Assembly (NCBI RefSeq): GCF_000240165.1
Contig: NC_017585.1
Location: 930,001 to 994,000, forward strand
DNA length: 64,000 nt
Origin: Streptantibioticus cattleyicolor NRRL 8057 = DSM 46488
Lineage (GTDB): Bacteria; Actinomycetota; Actinomycetes; Streptomycetales; Streptomycetaceae
Direction of reading: 5' to 3'
A program made the position numbers and the translations under genes. Under the pieces are notes generated by a model. That model was given only the letters and a program-made list of their open reading frames with translations. It was not told the DNA's origin and made no database searches. Numbering within the stretch: the first letter of the stretch is position 1; every line of letters begins with the position of its first letter. Shown here in pieces: positions 32,823 through 41,332 of the stretch.

Positions 32823-34016
32823 GTGACCACCGATGCCCGCCCGGAGCACAGCCGCATCGCCACCGAGGTCGCCGCCTCGGCCGACCGGCTGTGGGAGGTG
32901 GCACTCGACCTGCACACCCACCCCGAGCTGGGCTTCGAGGAGCACCGGGCGGCGGCACGGCTCACCGCGGAGCTGGAACGGGAGGGGTTCGCCGTCGAGC
33001 ACGGCGCGGCCGGCCTGCCGACCGCGTTCACCGCGCGGGCCGGGCGGGGCGGCGGGCCGACGGTGGCGTTCCTGCTGGAGTACGACGCGCTGCCCGGGCT
33101 CGGCCACGCCTGCGGCCACAACCTGATCGCGGCGGCCGGACTGGGCGCCGCGGTGGCCCTCCGGCGGGCGCTGGACGAGGTGCCGGGCACGCTGCTGGTC
33201 GTCGGTACGCCCGCCGAGGAGGGCGGGGGCGGCAAGGCGGTGGAGGCGGACGCCGGGGTGTTCGACGGCGTCGACGCGGCGTTGATGTTCCACCCCGGGG
33301 TGGAGAGCTGGTCGTGGGCGCCGCTGACCGCGCAGGTGCAGTACCAGGTCGCCTTCCACGGCCGCTCGGCCCACCCGACCGGCAACCCCACCGAGGGCAT
33401 CGACGCGCTCGGCGCGCTGATCCAGGTCTTCAACACCCTCGGCGTCCTCCAGCGCAGGCTCCCCGCCGCCTCGCACGTCCAGGGCATCGTCACCGACGGC
33501 GGACGGGCCACCAACATCGTGCCGGAGTACGCCGAGGGGCGCTTCGGACTGCGCGCGGCCACCACGGCGGCGCTGGAGGAGCTGATCGCGGAGGTGTCCC
33601 GGTGCGCCGAGGGCGTCGCGCTGGCGACCGGCACCACGGTGGAGATCACCCGGGCCTCGACGCTCTACGAGCACTTCCGCGTCAACGACACCCTCGCCCG
33701 GGTCTTCACCGGCCACCTCGCGCGCGCCGGGATCACCGCCACGGAGCCCGAGCCGGGGGTGTACCTCGGCTCGTCGGACGTGGGCAACGTCAGCACCCGG
33801 GTGCCGACGATCCACCCGTTCGTCGCCATCATGGACCCCGACGGATCCGACCACACCCCGCGGTTCGCGGCGGCGGCGGCCTCCGAACGCGGTCGCCGCA
33901 CCATGCTGGCCGCCGCCGAGGCGCTCGCCGGCACCGCGGCCGACCTCCTGGCCGACCCGGAACTCGGCCGCCGGGCCTGGGCGGAACTGCGCGCCCGGGC
34001 CGCCGCCGAGCGCTGA
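32823..34016 (+). CDS. M20 family amidohydrolase (M20D, aminobenzoyl-glutamate hydrolase-like)
   Basis: 397 residues starting at GTG 32823 behind a strong AGGAGG. LDLHTHPELGFEEH opens the domain, the Cys-Gly-His segment GHACGHN (94-100) and Glu-Glu in TPAEEGGGGK supply metal ligands and the base, and a dimerisation domain lies at about 190-300. Metal-dependent cytosolic enzymes of this branch split amides such as p-aminobenzoyl-glutamate, N-acyl-amino acids or indole-acetyl-amino acids. The substrate here is not assigned. It stands alone after the serine hydrolase. Confidence 0.92.
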   Translation: MTTDARPEHSRIATEVAASADRLWEVALDLHTHPELGFEEHRAAARLTAELEREGFAVEHGAAGLPTAFTARAGRGGGPTVAFLLEYDALPGLGHACGHNLIAAAGLGAAVALRRALDEVPGTLLVVGTPAEEGGGGKAVEADAGVFDGVDAALMFHPGVESWSWAPLTAQVQYQVAFHGRSAHPTGNPTEGIDALGALIQVFNTLGVLQRRLPAASHVQGIVTDGGRATNIVPEYAEGRFGLRAATTAALEELIAEVSRCAEGVALATGTTVEITRASTLYEHFRVNDTLARVFTGHLARAGITATEPEPGVYLGSSDVGNVSTRVPTIHPFVAIMDPDGSDHTPRFAAAAASERGRRTMLAAAEALAGTAADLLADPELGRRAWAELRARAAAER

Positions 34017-34122
34017 CCCCAACGGCGCGCTCCCGCGCGGGAGTTCGGCATCCAACCGCCCCGCGCCGGGCAGAAGATCTGTATGACCGGGGCGGACACC
34101 CCGGCGAACGTGGAGGGGCGAC

Positions 34123-34491
34123 GTGACGCAACAGGATCCGACCGGGCTGGCCGCGCTCACCGACGACGAACTGCGCACCCACGTCCGGATCATGCTGGAG
34201 GGCCGCAGCCGGCGCGGCCCGGCCGAGTGGGCGTTGACCGGTCTGGACGACGAGGTCTACGAGGAGATCGAGCGCCGCGTCCCCGCGTGCGCCGCGCTCC
34301 GGCGCCGGCAGGACGAACTCCTCCACGCCGACCTCGAACGCCGCCGCCGGCACGACCCCACCACCCCCCAGGTCTCCGACTACGCCGACAACGGCCACCC
34401 CTGGGCCGACCCCGACGCGGAACGCGCGTACGTCCGGGCCCGCGACGAGTGGCGCCGGCTGATGGCCGGGTGGCTGGACGCGAGCGGCTGA
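34123..34491 (+). CDS. Small hypothetical protein
   Basis: 122 residues, GTG 34123 with GGAGGGG upstream. Highly charged, almost wholly helical in appearance (LTDDELRTHVRIMLEGR; DEVYEEIERRVPACAALRRRQDELLHADLERRRRHD). I recognise no domain. It sits ~100 bases after the M20 gene in the same direction and converges on the small acidic gene below. Confidence 0.7.
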   Translation: MTQQDPTGLAALTDDELRTHVRIMLEGRSRRGPAEWALTGLDDEVYEEIERRVPACAALRRRQDELLHADLERRRRHDPTTPQVSDYADNGHPWADPDAERAYVRARDEWRRLMAGWLDASG

Positions 34492-34501
34492 CCCGCGTCG
34501 T

Positions 34502-34753
34502 TCAGCGGTCCTTCTCGTCGGTCTCCTCAGGGGTTTCGGAATCCTCCGGGGTGAGTCCGCGCAGGGGGTCGTTGCGGGCGGTGGCGCTGTCGGAGTAGCC
34601 CTCGGCGGCGCTCGCGGTGCCGGGGAGGGAGCGCTCGCGGGCGCGCTGTTCGCGTCCGGAGTGGGCGCCGGGGCCGCGGTCGGCGGGGTCCTCGGCGGTG
34701 TCCGGGGCGTCGTGGCGGCGCTTGTCGTTCCGTCGGGGCATGGTGGTCGCCAT
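34502..34753 (-). CDS. Small, highly charged disordered protein
   Basis: 83 residues, rich in Asp/Glu/Arg and almost devoid of hydrophobics (NDKRRHDAPDTAEDPADR; GLTPEDSETPEETDEKDR). A family of such short charged proteins is common in Streptomyces, but none has a settled role. ATG 34753 is chosen over the in-frame ATG 34741 for its GAG-rich leader; either is possible. Composition and good codon use make a real gene likely, function unknown. Confidence 0.6.
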   Translation of the reverse strand: MATTMPRRNDKRRHDAPDTAEDPADRGPGAHSGREQRARERSLPGTASAAEGYSDSATARNDPLRGLTPEDSETPEETDEKDR

Positions 34754-34890
34754 CCTCGTGCTCGGTGGCCGCGCGTCCTCGGTGCGGCGGTCGCGGCGCC
34801 GGGTACCCGGCGCCGCCCGGGGGAAACGGGCGGCGCCGGTCACCCCTGGTGCCGACGCATAGCACCGGACGCCGCTCACCGGGCAGAACC

Positions 34891-35472
34891 CTAGGTGCCG
34901 AGCAGCGCCGTCAGCAGCCGGTCGACGTGCTCGCGCAGGTGGCCGGGGGAGGGGGCGCGGGACTGCGCGGAGCCGGCCGTGGTGTGGAAGAGGACGCCGT
35001 CGCACCAGGCCATCAGCAGGGCCGCGTGGTGGTCGGGGTCGGCGCTGCCGGCGGCGGTCAGCAAGGCGGCGGCGGTACGCCGGAACCGTTGCGCCAACGT
35101 GTCGTAGCGGGCGCGCAGTTCGGGGCGCCGGTTGGCCTCCAGGGCGAGTTCGAAGCGGGCCAGGGTGAGGGTGCGGCCCCGGGTGAGGGCGGCGTGGAGC
35201 CCGGTGACCACGGTCTCGGTGAGCACCTCGCGGGGCGGCCGGGGGTCGGGGGCGGCCTCGGGCCCGGTGGGGTAGTCGGCCGTCTCGATCTCGGCGAGCC
35301 GGTCGAGCGCCGCCTGGAGGAGGGCGGCCCGGGTGCGGGCGTGGTTGGAGGTCGAACCGGCGGGCAGCCCGGCGGCCTCGTCCACCGCGCGGTGGGTGAG
35401 GCCGCGCATGCCCCGTTCGGCGATCAGGGCGATGGCGGTGTCGGCGATGAGGGCGGCGCGCGGCGAGGTCAT
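34891..35472 (-). CDS. TetR family transcriptional repressor (divergent from FAD monooxygenase)
   Basis: 193 residues. The helix-turn-helix (LTHRAVDEAAGLPAGSTSNHARTRAALLQAALDRL, about 25-60) is TetR-like. The C-terminal half belongs to the TetR_C class seen in regulators of flavin monooxygenases and drug pumps. ATG 35472 starts 28 bases from the first of three operator dyads. The neighbouring divergent gene is a FAD monooxygenase, so the ligand is likely its substrate or product. Confidence 0.9.
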   Translation of the reverse strand: MTSPRAALIADTAIALIAERGMRGLTHRAVDEAAGLPAGSTSNHARTRAALLQAALDRLAEIETADYPTGPEAAPDPRPPREVLTETVVTGLHAALTRGRTLTLARFELALEANRRPELRARYDTLAQRFRRTAAALLTAAGSADPDHHAALLMAWCDGVLFHTTAGSAQSRAPSPGHLREHVDRLLTALLGT

Positions 35473-35499
35473 GCCCCGATGATGCCCGACCCCCGCGTT

Positions 35500-35562
35500 C
35501 ACTACGGGCGTAGTGCCACGCCACTACGTCTGTAGTACCGTGGTCTCACTACAGCCGTAGTG
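35500..35562. promoter_or_regulatory. Three CACTAC-N4-GTAGTR dyads (TetR operator array)
   Basis: Dyads lie at 35500-35515 (centre GGGC), 35522-35537 (centre GTCT, last base A) and 35547-35562 (centre AGCC), with spacings of 22 and 25 bases. They fill the gap between TetR start 35472 and monooxygenase start 35581, so a TetR dimer on each could close both promoters. Confidence 0.85.
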
Positions 35563-35580
35563 CAGGCGAAGGGATGGCCC

Positions 35581-36807
35581 ATGCCCACCGACCCCGTGAC
35601 CTCGTGGAACGCCGCACCCGACGGCGTACCCGGACCTCCACGCGCCGTCGTCCTCGGCGGCGGCATCGGCGGATTGACCGCCGCGCTCGCCCTCGTCCGG
35701 CACGGCTGGCGGGTGCGCCTGTACGAACGCGCCGCCGCCCTCGACCCGGTCGGCGCCGGCCTCGCCGTCGCCCCCAACGCCCTGCGCGCCCTGGACGTCC
35801 TCGGGCTCGGCGACGCCGTCCGGGAACGCGCCGCCGTCCAGGGTGAGGCCGGGCTGCGCCGCCCCTCGGGCCGCTGGCTGGCCCGCACCAGCGGAGCCGA
35901 GCTGGCCCGTGCCTTCGGCGATCCGGTGGCCGTACTCCACCGCGCCGACCTGGTGGCCGTACTCGCCGCCGCGCTGCCGGACGGGGTGGTGCGCACCGGC
36001 ACCCCGGCCGACGTACGCGACCCCGGCTCCGCCGACCGCCCGGCCACCGTCACGGCCGACGGCCACGACCTCACCGCCGACCTCGTCGTCGCCGCCGACG
36101 GCCTGCGCTCGCGCACCCGCGACCGGCTCTTCCCCGGCCACCCCGGACCGCGCTACTCCGGCTTCACCACCTGGCGCACCGTCATCACCGGCGGCCCCCG
36201 CCCGGTGCCCTTCGGCGAGACCTGGGGCCCCGGCGCGCTCGCCGGACTCGCGCCCCTCGTCGACGGCCGGGTCTACCTGTACGCCTCCGTCACGGCACCG
36301 GCCGGCGAACGCGCCCCGGACGGCGACGAACGGGCCGAACTGCTGCGCCGCTTCGGCCACTGGTGCGCACCGCTGCCCCAACTGCTCGCCGCCGCCGAGC
36401 CGGACGCCGTCCTCCGCCACGACGTGTACGAACTCGCCGAACCACTGCCCGCGTTCCACCACGCGAGGGTGGCCCTGCTCGGCGACGCGGCCCACGCCAT
36501 GACCCCGTTCCAGGGCCAGGGCGCCTGCCAGGCCGTGGAGGACGCGGTGGTGCTGGCCCACCTCGTGCGCCCCGGCGAGGACCCGTACCGGGCGCTGCCC
36601 GCCTACACCGCGGCCCGGCTGCCCCGCACCACCGGCGTGGTGGCCCGCTCCCGCAGGGTCGGCCGGGCGGTCGCGGTGACGGCGCCGCCCGCCGTGCTGC
36701 TGCGGGACGCGGCGCTCGCGCTCGCCGGACGGCTGCCGCGCGCCGCCGTGGTACGGGCGACGGCGCCGACGTTCGGCTGGCGTCCGCCGGCCGCCCCCGC
36801 GCCGTGA
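35581..36807 (+). CDS. FAD-dependent aromatic monooxygenase
   Basis: 408 residues. The FAD Rossmann loop GGGIGG lies at 26-31. A DG motif (VVAADGLRSRTR) and the GD motif (LLGDAAHAMTPFQGQGACQAVEDA) complete the class A flavoprotein monooxygenase set. These enzymes hydroxylate phenolic or polycyclic aromatics with NAD(P)H and oxygen. GAAGGG precedes ATG 35581. The gene is controlled by the divergent TetR and is followed, tail-to-tail, by the MFS exporter/dioxygenase operon, which is separately transcribed. Confidence 0.92.
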   Translation: MPTDPVTSWNAAPDGVPGPPRAVVLGGGIGGLTAALALVRHGWRVRLYERAAALDPVGAGLAVAPNALRALDVLGLGDAVRERAAVQGEAGLRRPSGRWLARTSGAELARAFGDPVAVLHRADLVAVLAAALPDGVVRTGTPADVRDPGSADRPATVTADGHDLTADLVVAADGLRSRTRDRLFPGHPGPRYSGFTTWRTVITGGPRPVPFGETWGPGALAGLAPLVDGRVYLYASVTAPAGERAPDGDERAELLRRFGHWCAPLPQLLAAAEPDAVLRHDVYELAEPLPAFHHARVALLGDAAHAMTPFQGQGACQAVEDAVVLAHLVRPGEDPYRALPAYTAARLPRTTGVVARSRRVGRAVAVTAPPAVLLRDAALALAGRLPRAAVVRATAPTFGWRPPAAPAP

Positions 36808-36823
36808 CGCCGGGTGGCGTCCG

Positions 36824-38308
36824 TCACGGCTCCTCGAACCCCGCCGCCGTCCGCCGCGCCGACCGCTGCGCCGCGGCGCTGGAGGCGACCGCCCCGAGGA
36901 CCGTGATCGCCACCCCGATGCCGGTGATCAGCAGCCAGCCGGGCACGCTGGCCCGGGCGAACCCGGCCGCCAGGTCACCGCCGGCACCGGCGGCCACGAT
37001 GGCACCGAAGACCGCCACCCCCAGCGACTGGCCCACCTGCCGGCTGCTGGAGGCGACCGCCCCGGCCACCCCGGCCCGGCTGCGCGGCATCCCGGCCATC
37101 GCGGTGTTGTTCACCGGCGTGTTGGCACCGCCGAAGCCCAGCCCCAGCAGGGCGTACCCGGTCAGCAGCGGCACCGAGGAACGGGTGCCGACCACGGCCA
37201 TGGTCAGCAACGCCGCCCCGCTCACGCACAGCCCCGCCGCCACCAGCGCCACCACCGCGCCCCGCGACCGCACCAGCCGCCCCGACAACTGCGCCCCCAC
37301 CGCCGTACCCACCGCCATCGGCAGGGTGTAGAGCCCGGCGCGCGACGGTGAGTAGCCGCGGACGTCCTGGAGGTAGAGGGTGTTGAGGAAGAGGAAGCCG
37401 CCGATGGCCGCGTAGGTCAGCACCGCGATCACCATCGAGGTGGTGAACGGCACGCTGCGGAAGAACCGGAAGTCGATCAGCGGATCGCGGCGCCGCCGTT
37501 CCACCGGGCCGAGGGCCACCGCCGCGAGCACCGCCGGCACCGCGCCCAGCACGGTCCGCGGCGACCACAACCCCGCCCTGGGCACCTCGATGATGGTGAA
37601 GACCACCCCGGCCAGCAGCACCAGGACGAGCCCCTGCCCGGCCAGATCGGGCCCGCCGCGCGCCGGCGACCTGCTCTCCGGGACGAACAGCCGGGCGCAG
37701 ACGGCCACCGCCAGCGCCACCGGGATACCGGCCCAGAACACCGACCGCCAGCCGCACGCCTGCACCAGCACCCCGCCCAGCACCGGCCCCGAGGCCATCC
37801 CCAGCCCCACCGCCGCCCCCCACACCCCGAACGCGCGGGCCCGCGCCTGCGGTTGGGGGAAGACGTTGCCGATGATGGACATCCCGACCGGGTTGAGCAT
37901 CGAGGCGCCCACCGCCTGCACCACCCGGAACGCCACCAGCCAGCCGGTGCTCGGCGCCAGACTGCTCAGCAGCGAACCCGCCGCGAACGCCACCAGCCCG
38001 GTGCCGAAGACCCGCCGCCTGCCGAACCGGTCGCCCAGCGAACCGCTGAGGATCAGCAGCGAGGCCAGGGTGAGCAGATAGGAGTCGACGATCCACTGCA
38101 ACCCGGCCACACCAGGCCGCAGTTGGGTCCGGATGTCCGGCAGCGCCACGTTGACGATGGTGTTGTCCAGGTTCACCAGGAAGGTGCTCATGCACGCGAT
38201 GGCCAGCACCAGCCGCTTGCGGGCCGGCGACAGGGCCGCGGGCGACGGCACCCGGCCGCCGCCCGCGCCCTGCCCGCCGCCGGCGGTCACCACCGGCTCA
38301 GCGGACAT
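36824..38308 (-). CDS. MFS efflux transporter, DHA2 (14-TMS) family
   Basis: 494 residues with ~14 hydrophobic spans. The DHA2 signature motifs are present: LDNTIVNVALPDI in TM1, SGSLGDRFGRRRVFG in the first cytoplasmic loop, and a motif C-like stretch GMASGPVLGGVL. The family extrudes drugs, antiseptics or secondary metabolites against proton influx. ATG 38308 lies 11 bases inside the end of the upstream dioxygenase gene, so the two are translationally coupled and the exporter probably handles a compound made or altered by that enzyme. Confidence 0.92.
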   Translation of the reverse strand: MSAEPVVTAGGGQGAGGGRVPSPAALSPARKRLVLAIACMSTFLVNLDNTIVNVALPDIRTQLRPGVAGLQWIVDSYLLTLASLLILSGSLGDRFGRRRVFGTGLVAFAAGSLLSSLAPSTGWLVAFRVVQAVGASMLNPVGMSIIGNVFPQPQARARAFGVWGAAVGLGMASGPVLGGVLVQACGWRSVFWAGIPVALAVAVCARLFVPESRSPARGGPDLAGQGLVLVLLAGVVFTIIEVPRAGLWSPRTVLGAVPAVLAAVALGPVERRRRDPLIDFRFFRSVPFTTSMVIAVLTYAAIGGFLFLNTLYLQDVRGYSPSRAGLYTLPMAVGTAVGAQLSGRLVRSRGAVVALVAAGLCVSGAALLTMAVVGTRSSVPLLTGYALLGLGFGGANTPVNNTAMAGMPRSRAGVAGAVASSSRQVGQSLGVAVFGAIVAAGAGGDLAAGFARASVPGWLLITGIGVAITVLGAVASSAAAQRSARRTAAGFEEP

Positions 38309-39266
38309 GCCTGGTGTCGTGGAACCGGATGCGCAGCAGATGGCGTCCGTGGTCCCGGAACGCGGTACGGGCGTGCACCGCGCGGTGGTTGTCCACCAGG
38401 ACGAGGCTGTCGTCCCCGAGCGTGGTGCGGACTTCCTGCGGTGCCTCCCGCAGCGCCGTCTCCAGAATTCCGATGGCCTCCCGCAACGCCGGGTGGTCGT
38501 ACTCCGGACGTTCGGCGAGGCCCTTTTCCACGGTGTCCTTCCGCCACCGCAGGGTGTTGTGTTCACCGAGGATCGGCGCGAAGGTGTAGACGCGTTCCTC
38601 GGCCTTGCCGGAATCGGTGTACACCGAGGGAATGCGGAAGGGGACGTCGAGCGCCTGCAACACCTTCATGGCCCGCCGCCCCTGCGCGGTGGCGCCCATG
38701 AACTCCAGGATGTGGGCATTGGCCCGCAGCAGGCTCTCGCCGCCGCCGCAGCGCGCCGCGCGCACCGCGTAGAGCAGGAAGTACCGTTCCGGATCCGGGT
38801 AGTACTGGGCGTCGGTATGGTAGGCCGCCTCCGAGTCCAGCTCCGAGTAGGTGGCGAAGTAGTCGCCGTTCCTGGCCCGCGCGGTGACCGGCCAGACCAC
38901 CTGGCTGTGCCGGGGATCGGTGCCGGTGGGGTAACCCAGGCCGAGGGCGAGCGAGTAGAGCATCACCCCCCGGTCCTCCACGTCGAGGCCGGCCAGGTGG
39001 GTTCGCGGCACCACCACCACGCTGTCGGTGCGCAGCACCTCGGTCAGGGTCCGGACCACGCCGGACAGTCGCTCGCAGGACGCCAGCAGCGCCGCGCGCA
39101 ACTCGTCGGGGCGGTCGGACGGGGTGAGCCCGCTGCCGTACACCGGTGTGCCGAAATGGCGTTCCAGAACGTCGTGCGCCGCGGGGAGGTCGTCCGCCCA
39201 TTCCGGGTCGACCTCGATTTCCACGATGTGGTCGGCGAGCGGTTTACGGGCGATTGTTTCACTCAT
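38298..39266 (-). CDS. TauD/TfdA-type Fe(II)/2-oxoglutarate dioxygenase (clavaminate synthase-like)
   Basis: 322 residues. The facial triad is readable: His150-x-Asp152 (AYHTDAQY) and His298 (DNHRAVHARTAF), with Arg312 for 2-oxoglutarate. The segment CGGGESLL ahead of the catalytic core is typical of the clavaminate synthase-like branch, which hydroxylates, desaturates or chlorinates amino-acid-like substrates. The coupled exporter suggests the product leaves the cell, or is a toxic substrate that is altered and expelled. A 14-bp palindrome lies in the upstream leader. No amino-acid biosynthetic genes adjoin, so the substrate is unknown. Confidence 0.88.
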   Translation of the reverse strand: MSETIARKPLADHIVEIEVDPEWADDLPAAHDVLERHFGTPVYGSGLTPSDRPDELRAALLASCERLSGVVRTLTEVLRTDSVVVVPRTHLAGLDVEDRGVMLYSLALGLGYPTGTDPRHSQVVWPVTARARNGDYFATYSELDSEAAYHTDAQYYPDPERYFLLYAVRAARCGGGESLLRANAHILEFMGATAQGRRAMKVLQALDVPFRIPSVYTDSGKAEERVYTFAPILGEHNTLRWRKDTVEKGLAERPEYDHPALREAIGILETALREAPQEVRTTLGDDSLVLVDNHRAVHARTAFRDHGRHLLRIRFHDTRHVR

Positions 39267-39633
39267 GGTGCTGCTCCGATTCCGTGGGCTTCACGAACTG
39301 ACGGGGTGCATGAGTGGTGCGTTGCGCCGTGCCGAGGGAATGTGCCGGCGGGAAGTGGGCCGGCCGCGCCCAGTATTCATGGCGTGGAGATCGGGCGAAG
39401 TGACGACCGTCACTCGGCAAGTAAAAGGCACGTTAAAGCGCGCTGGTGAGCGCCCCTTACATCCGCGGGGGCGGACGGGGGCGGCGACGTCCGGTCCCGG
39501 TGGCGGGAGGGCGGGGCGCGGCGGGCGGCGCGGTCCGGCGGGGTTACCGTGTGGTGACCCGTCGGCGGTGACCGGCGGACGGGCGGCCCGCCTCTTCCCG
39601 TGCCGCCCGGGAAACCCCATGAAAGGTGCGGAC
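39267..39633. other. Divergent leader region, no gene seen
   Basis: 367 bases between the dioxygenase start (minus) and the dienelactone hydrolase start (plus). It is lower in GC than its neighbours around 39370-39450 (for example AAGTAAAAGG and GTTAAAGCG), consistent with promoter DNA. No open frame here has convincing coding character. A palindrome at 39400-39413 is listed separately. Confidence 0.6.
39400..39413. promoter_or_regulatory. Palindrome GTGACG-AC-CGTCAC
   Basis: Perfect 14-bp dyad ~134 bases upstream of the dioxygenase start in the lower-GC part of the leader. It is a candidate operator; no regulator gene is adjacent, so it would be bound by an unlinked protein. Confidence 0.45.
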
Positions 39634-40389
39634 ATGACCACCGTGCACGGTACCTCCCTGGACCTCCCCACCCCGGACGGCGCCGCCGACGCCTACCTCG
39701 CCCACCCCGACGACAACGCCCCGCACCCCGGCGTCCTGCTGTTCATGGACGCGTTCGGGCTGCGTCCCTCGCTGGAGGCGATGGCCCGCCGGCTCGCCGG
39801 GCACGGTTACACGGTGCTGGTGCCCAACGTCTTCTACCGGGCGGGGCGCGCCCCGATCGTGGAGCTGCCGGAGTTCATCGACCCCCGCGAGCGGCCGGAG
39901 ATCTTCGAGCACCTCTTCCCGGTGATGCAGTCGCTCACCCCGCAGCTCGCCGTGCGGGACGCCGGTGCCTACCTCGACTGGATGGCCGCCTCCCCGCTGG
40001 TGGCCGACGGCCCGGTGGGTGCCACCGGCTACTGCATGGGCGGTGCGCTCGCGCTCCGCGCCGCGGCGGCCCACCCCGGGCGGATCGCCGCGGTCGGCGC
40101 CTTCCACACCGGCCGCCTGGTCACCGACGCCGAGGACAGCCCGCACCGGCTCCTCGGTGACGTCACCGCCGAGCTGTACTTCGGCCACGCCGACCAGGAC
40201 CCGTCGATGACGGCCGACCAGATCAAGACGCTGGAGCAGACGCTGGACGCGGCGGGCGCGCGCTACCGCAGCGAGCTGTACGCGGGCGCCCACCACGGAT
40301 ACACCCAGAACGACACCGCGGCTTACAACGCCGAGGCGGACGAGCGGCACTGGCGCGACCTGCTGGAGCTGTTCGGGCGCACGCTCTGA
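39634..40389 (+). CDS. Dienelactone hydrolase family protein
   Basis: 251 residues. The cysteine nucleophile is Cys134 (TGYCMGG), the acid is in GHADQDPS (Asp187 or Asp189) and the base is His221 (AHHGYTQ), the triad of carboxymethylenebutenolidase. The family opens lactone rings formed during chloroaromatic catabolism, though many members act on other esters. AAAGG eight bases before ATG 39634 decides the start; the upstream in-frame ATG at 39619 lacks one. No other aromatic-ring degradation genes are nearby, so the physiological role is open. Confidence 0.92.
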   Translation: MTTVHGTSLDLPTPDGAADAYLAHPDDNAPHPGVLLFMDAFGLRPSLEAMARRLAGHGYTVLVPNVFYRAGRAPIVELPEFIDPRERPEIFEHLFPVMQSLTPQLAVRDAGAYLDWMAASPLVADGPVGATGYCMGGALALRAAAAHPGRIAAVGAFHTGRLVTDAEDSPHRLLGDVTAELYFGHADQDPSMTADQIKTLEQTLDAAGARYRSELYAGAHHGYTQNDTAAYNAEADERHWRDLLELFGRTL

Positions 40390-40500
40390 CGTGGCGAAGG
40401 CCCCCGCGGAGCCGTCCGGGGAAACGGAAAACAAGTAAAGTCGGGGTAAATAGCCTGCTATGGTGATGTGTTGGCCTGAATTCTTGACGAAGGACTGCGC

Positions 40501-41313
40501 ATGACCATGCCGCCCCCCGGCACCGACCCCGGACCGTCCCCCTGGGGCCCGCCGCCGCCCTACCCCGGGCCGTTGCTGCCGCTGACCCAGCCGCGCAACG
40601 GCCTGGGGGTCGCCGCGCTGGTGGTCGGCATCGTCGGGGTGTTCATCGGCTTCGTCCCGTTCCTCTTCTGGTTCTCCGGCGTCCTCGGCGTACTCGGCCT
40701 GGTCTTCGGCCTGGTCGGGGTCGGCCGCGCCCGTAACGGCACCGCCACCAACAAGGGCGTCGCCGTGGCCGGCAGCATCCTGGGCGGGGTGGCCGTCGTG
40801 ATGGCGATAGCCGGCGTCGTCCTCTCCGCGATCTTCCTCAAGCACGTCGCCGCCAAGGTCCGCGCGGACGAACACCGCCGCATCGCCTCCGCCGCCCCCG
40901 CCGACCCCTCCGCCGACAAACCCCTCAGCTTCGGCCGCACCCGAAGTTACGAGGACGGGGTGGCCGTCACCGTCTCCCAGCCCCACCGCTACCGCCTCGG
41001 CGACATCGCCGTCGGCCACCACAAGGGCGACCTGGCGGTCCAGGTGGAGATCACCATCGTCAACGGCGGCCACAAGCCCCTCGACATCAACGGCACGCTG
41101 CCCACGATGCGGGACGCGGACGGCGACGAGACCGACGTCGTCTACGACGGCGACGGAGCCACCAAGCCCTTCGCCGGCCGGCTCCGCCCCGGCGAGAAGG
41201 CGGCGACCACCTTCACCTTCTCCGTCTCCCCCGACGCGGCCGACGAGGTACGGGTGGAACTCTCCCCGGACATCGAGCACGACGACGCCACCTGGAGCGG
41301 CCGGATCGGCTAG
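40501..41313 (+). CDS. Membrane protein with DUF4190-type spans and DUF4352-type extracellular domain
   Basis: 270 residues. A Pro/Gly-rich cytoplasmic tail (1-33) leads to two or three membrane spans (about 34-77 and 86-113, GVAALVVGIVGVFIGFVPF and SILGGVAVVMAIAGVVL) of the DUF4190 kind. The remaining ~155 residues form an outside immunoglobulin-like domain like DUF4352 (VSQPHRYRLGDIAV; VQVEITIVNGGHKPLDINGTL). Such proteins are widespread in Streptomyces envelopes, function unknown. It stands alone and converges on the acyl-CoA operon. Confidence 0.82.
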   Translation: MTMPPPGTDPGPSPWGPPPPYPGPLLPLTQPRNGLGVAALVVGIVGVFIGFVPFLFWFSGVLGVLGLVFGLVGVGRARNGTATNKGVAVAGSILGGVAVVMAIAGVVLSAIFLKHVAAKVRADEHRRIASAAPADPSADKPLSFGRTRSYEDGVAVTVSQPHRYRLGDIAVGHHKGDLAVQVEITIVNGGHKPLDINGTLPTMRDADGDETDVVYDGDGATKPFAGRLRPGEKAATTFTFSVSPDAADEVRVELSPDIEHDDATWSGRIG

Positions 41314-41332
41314 GCGCGCGGTGCGCGGAACG

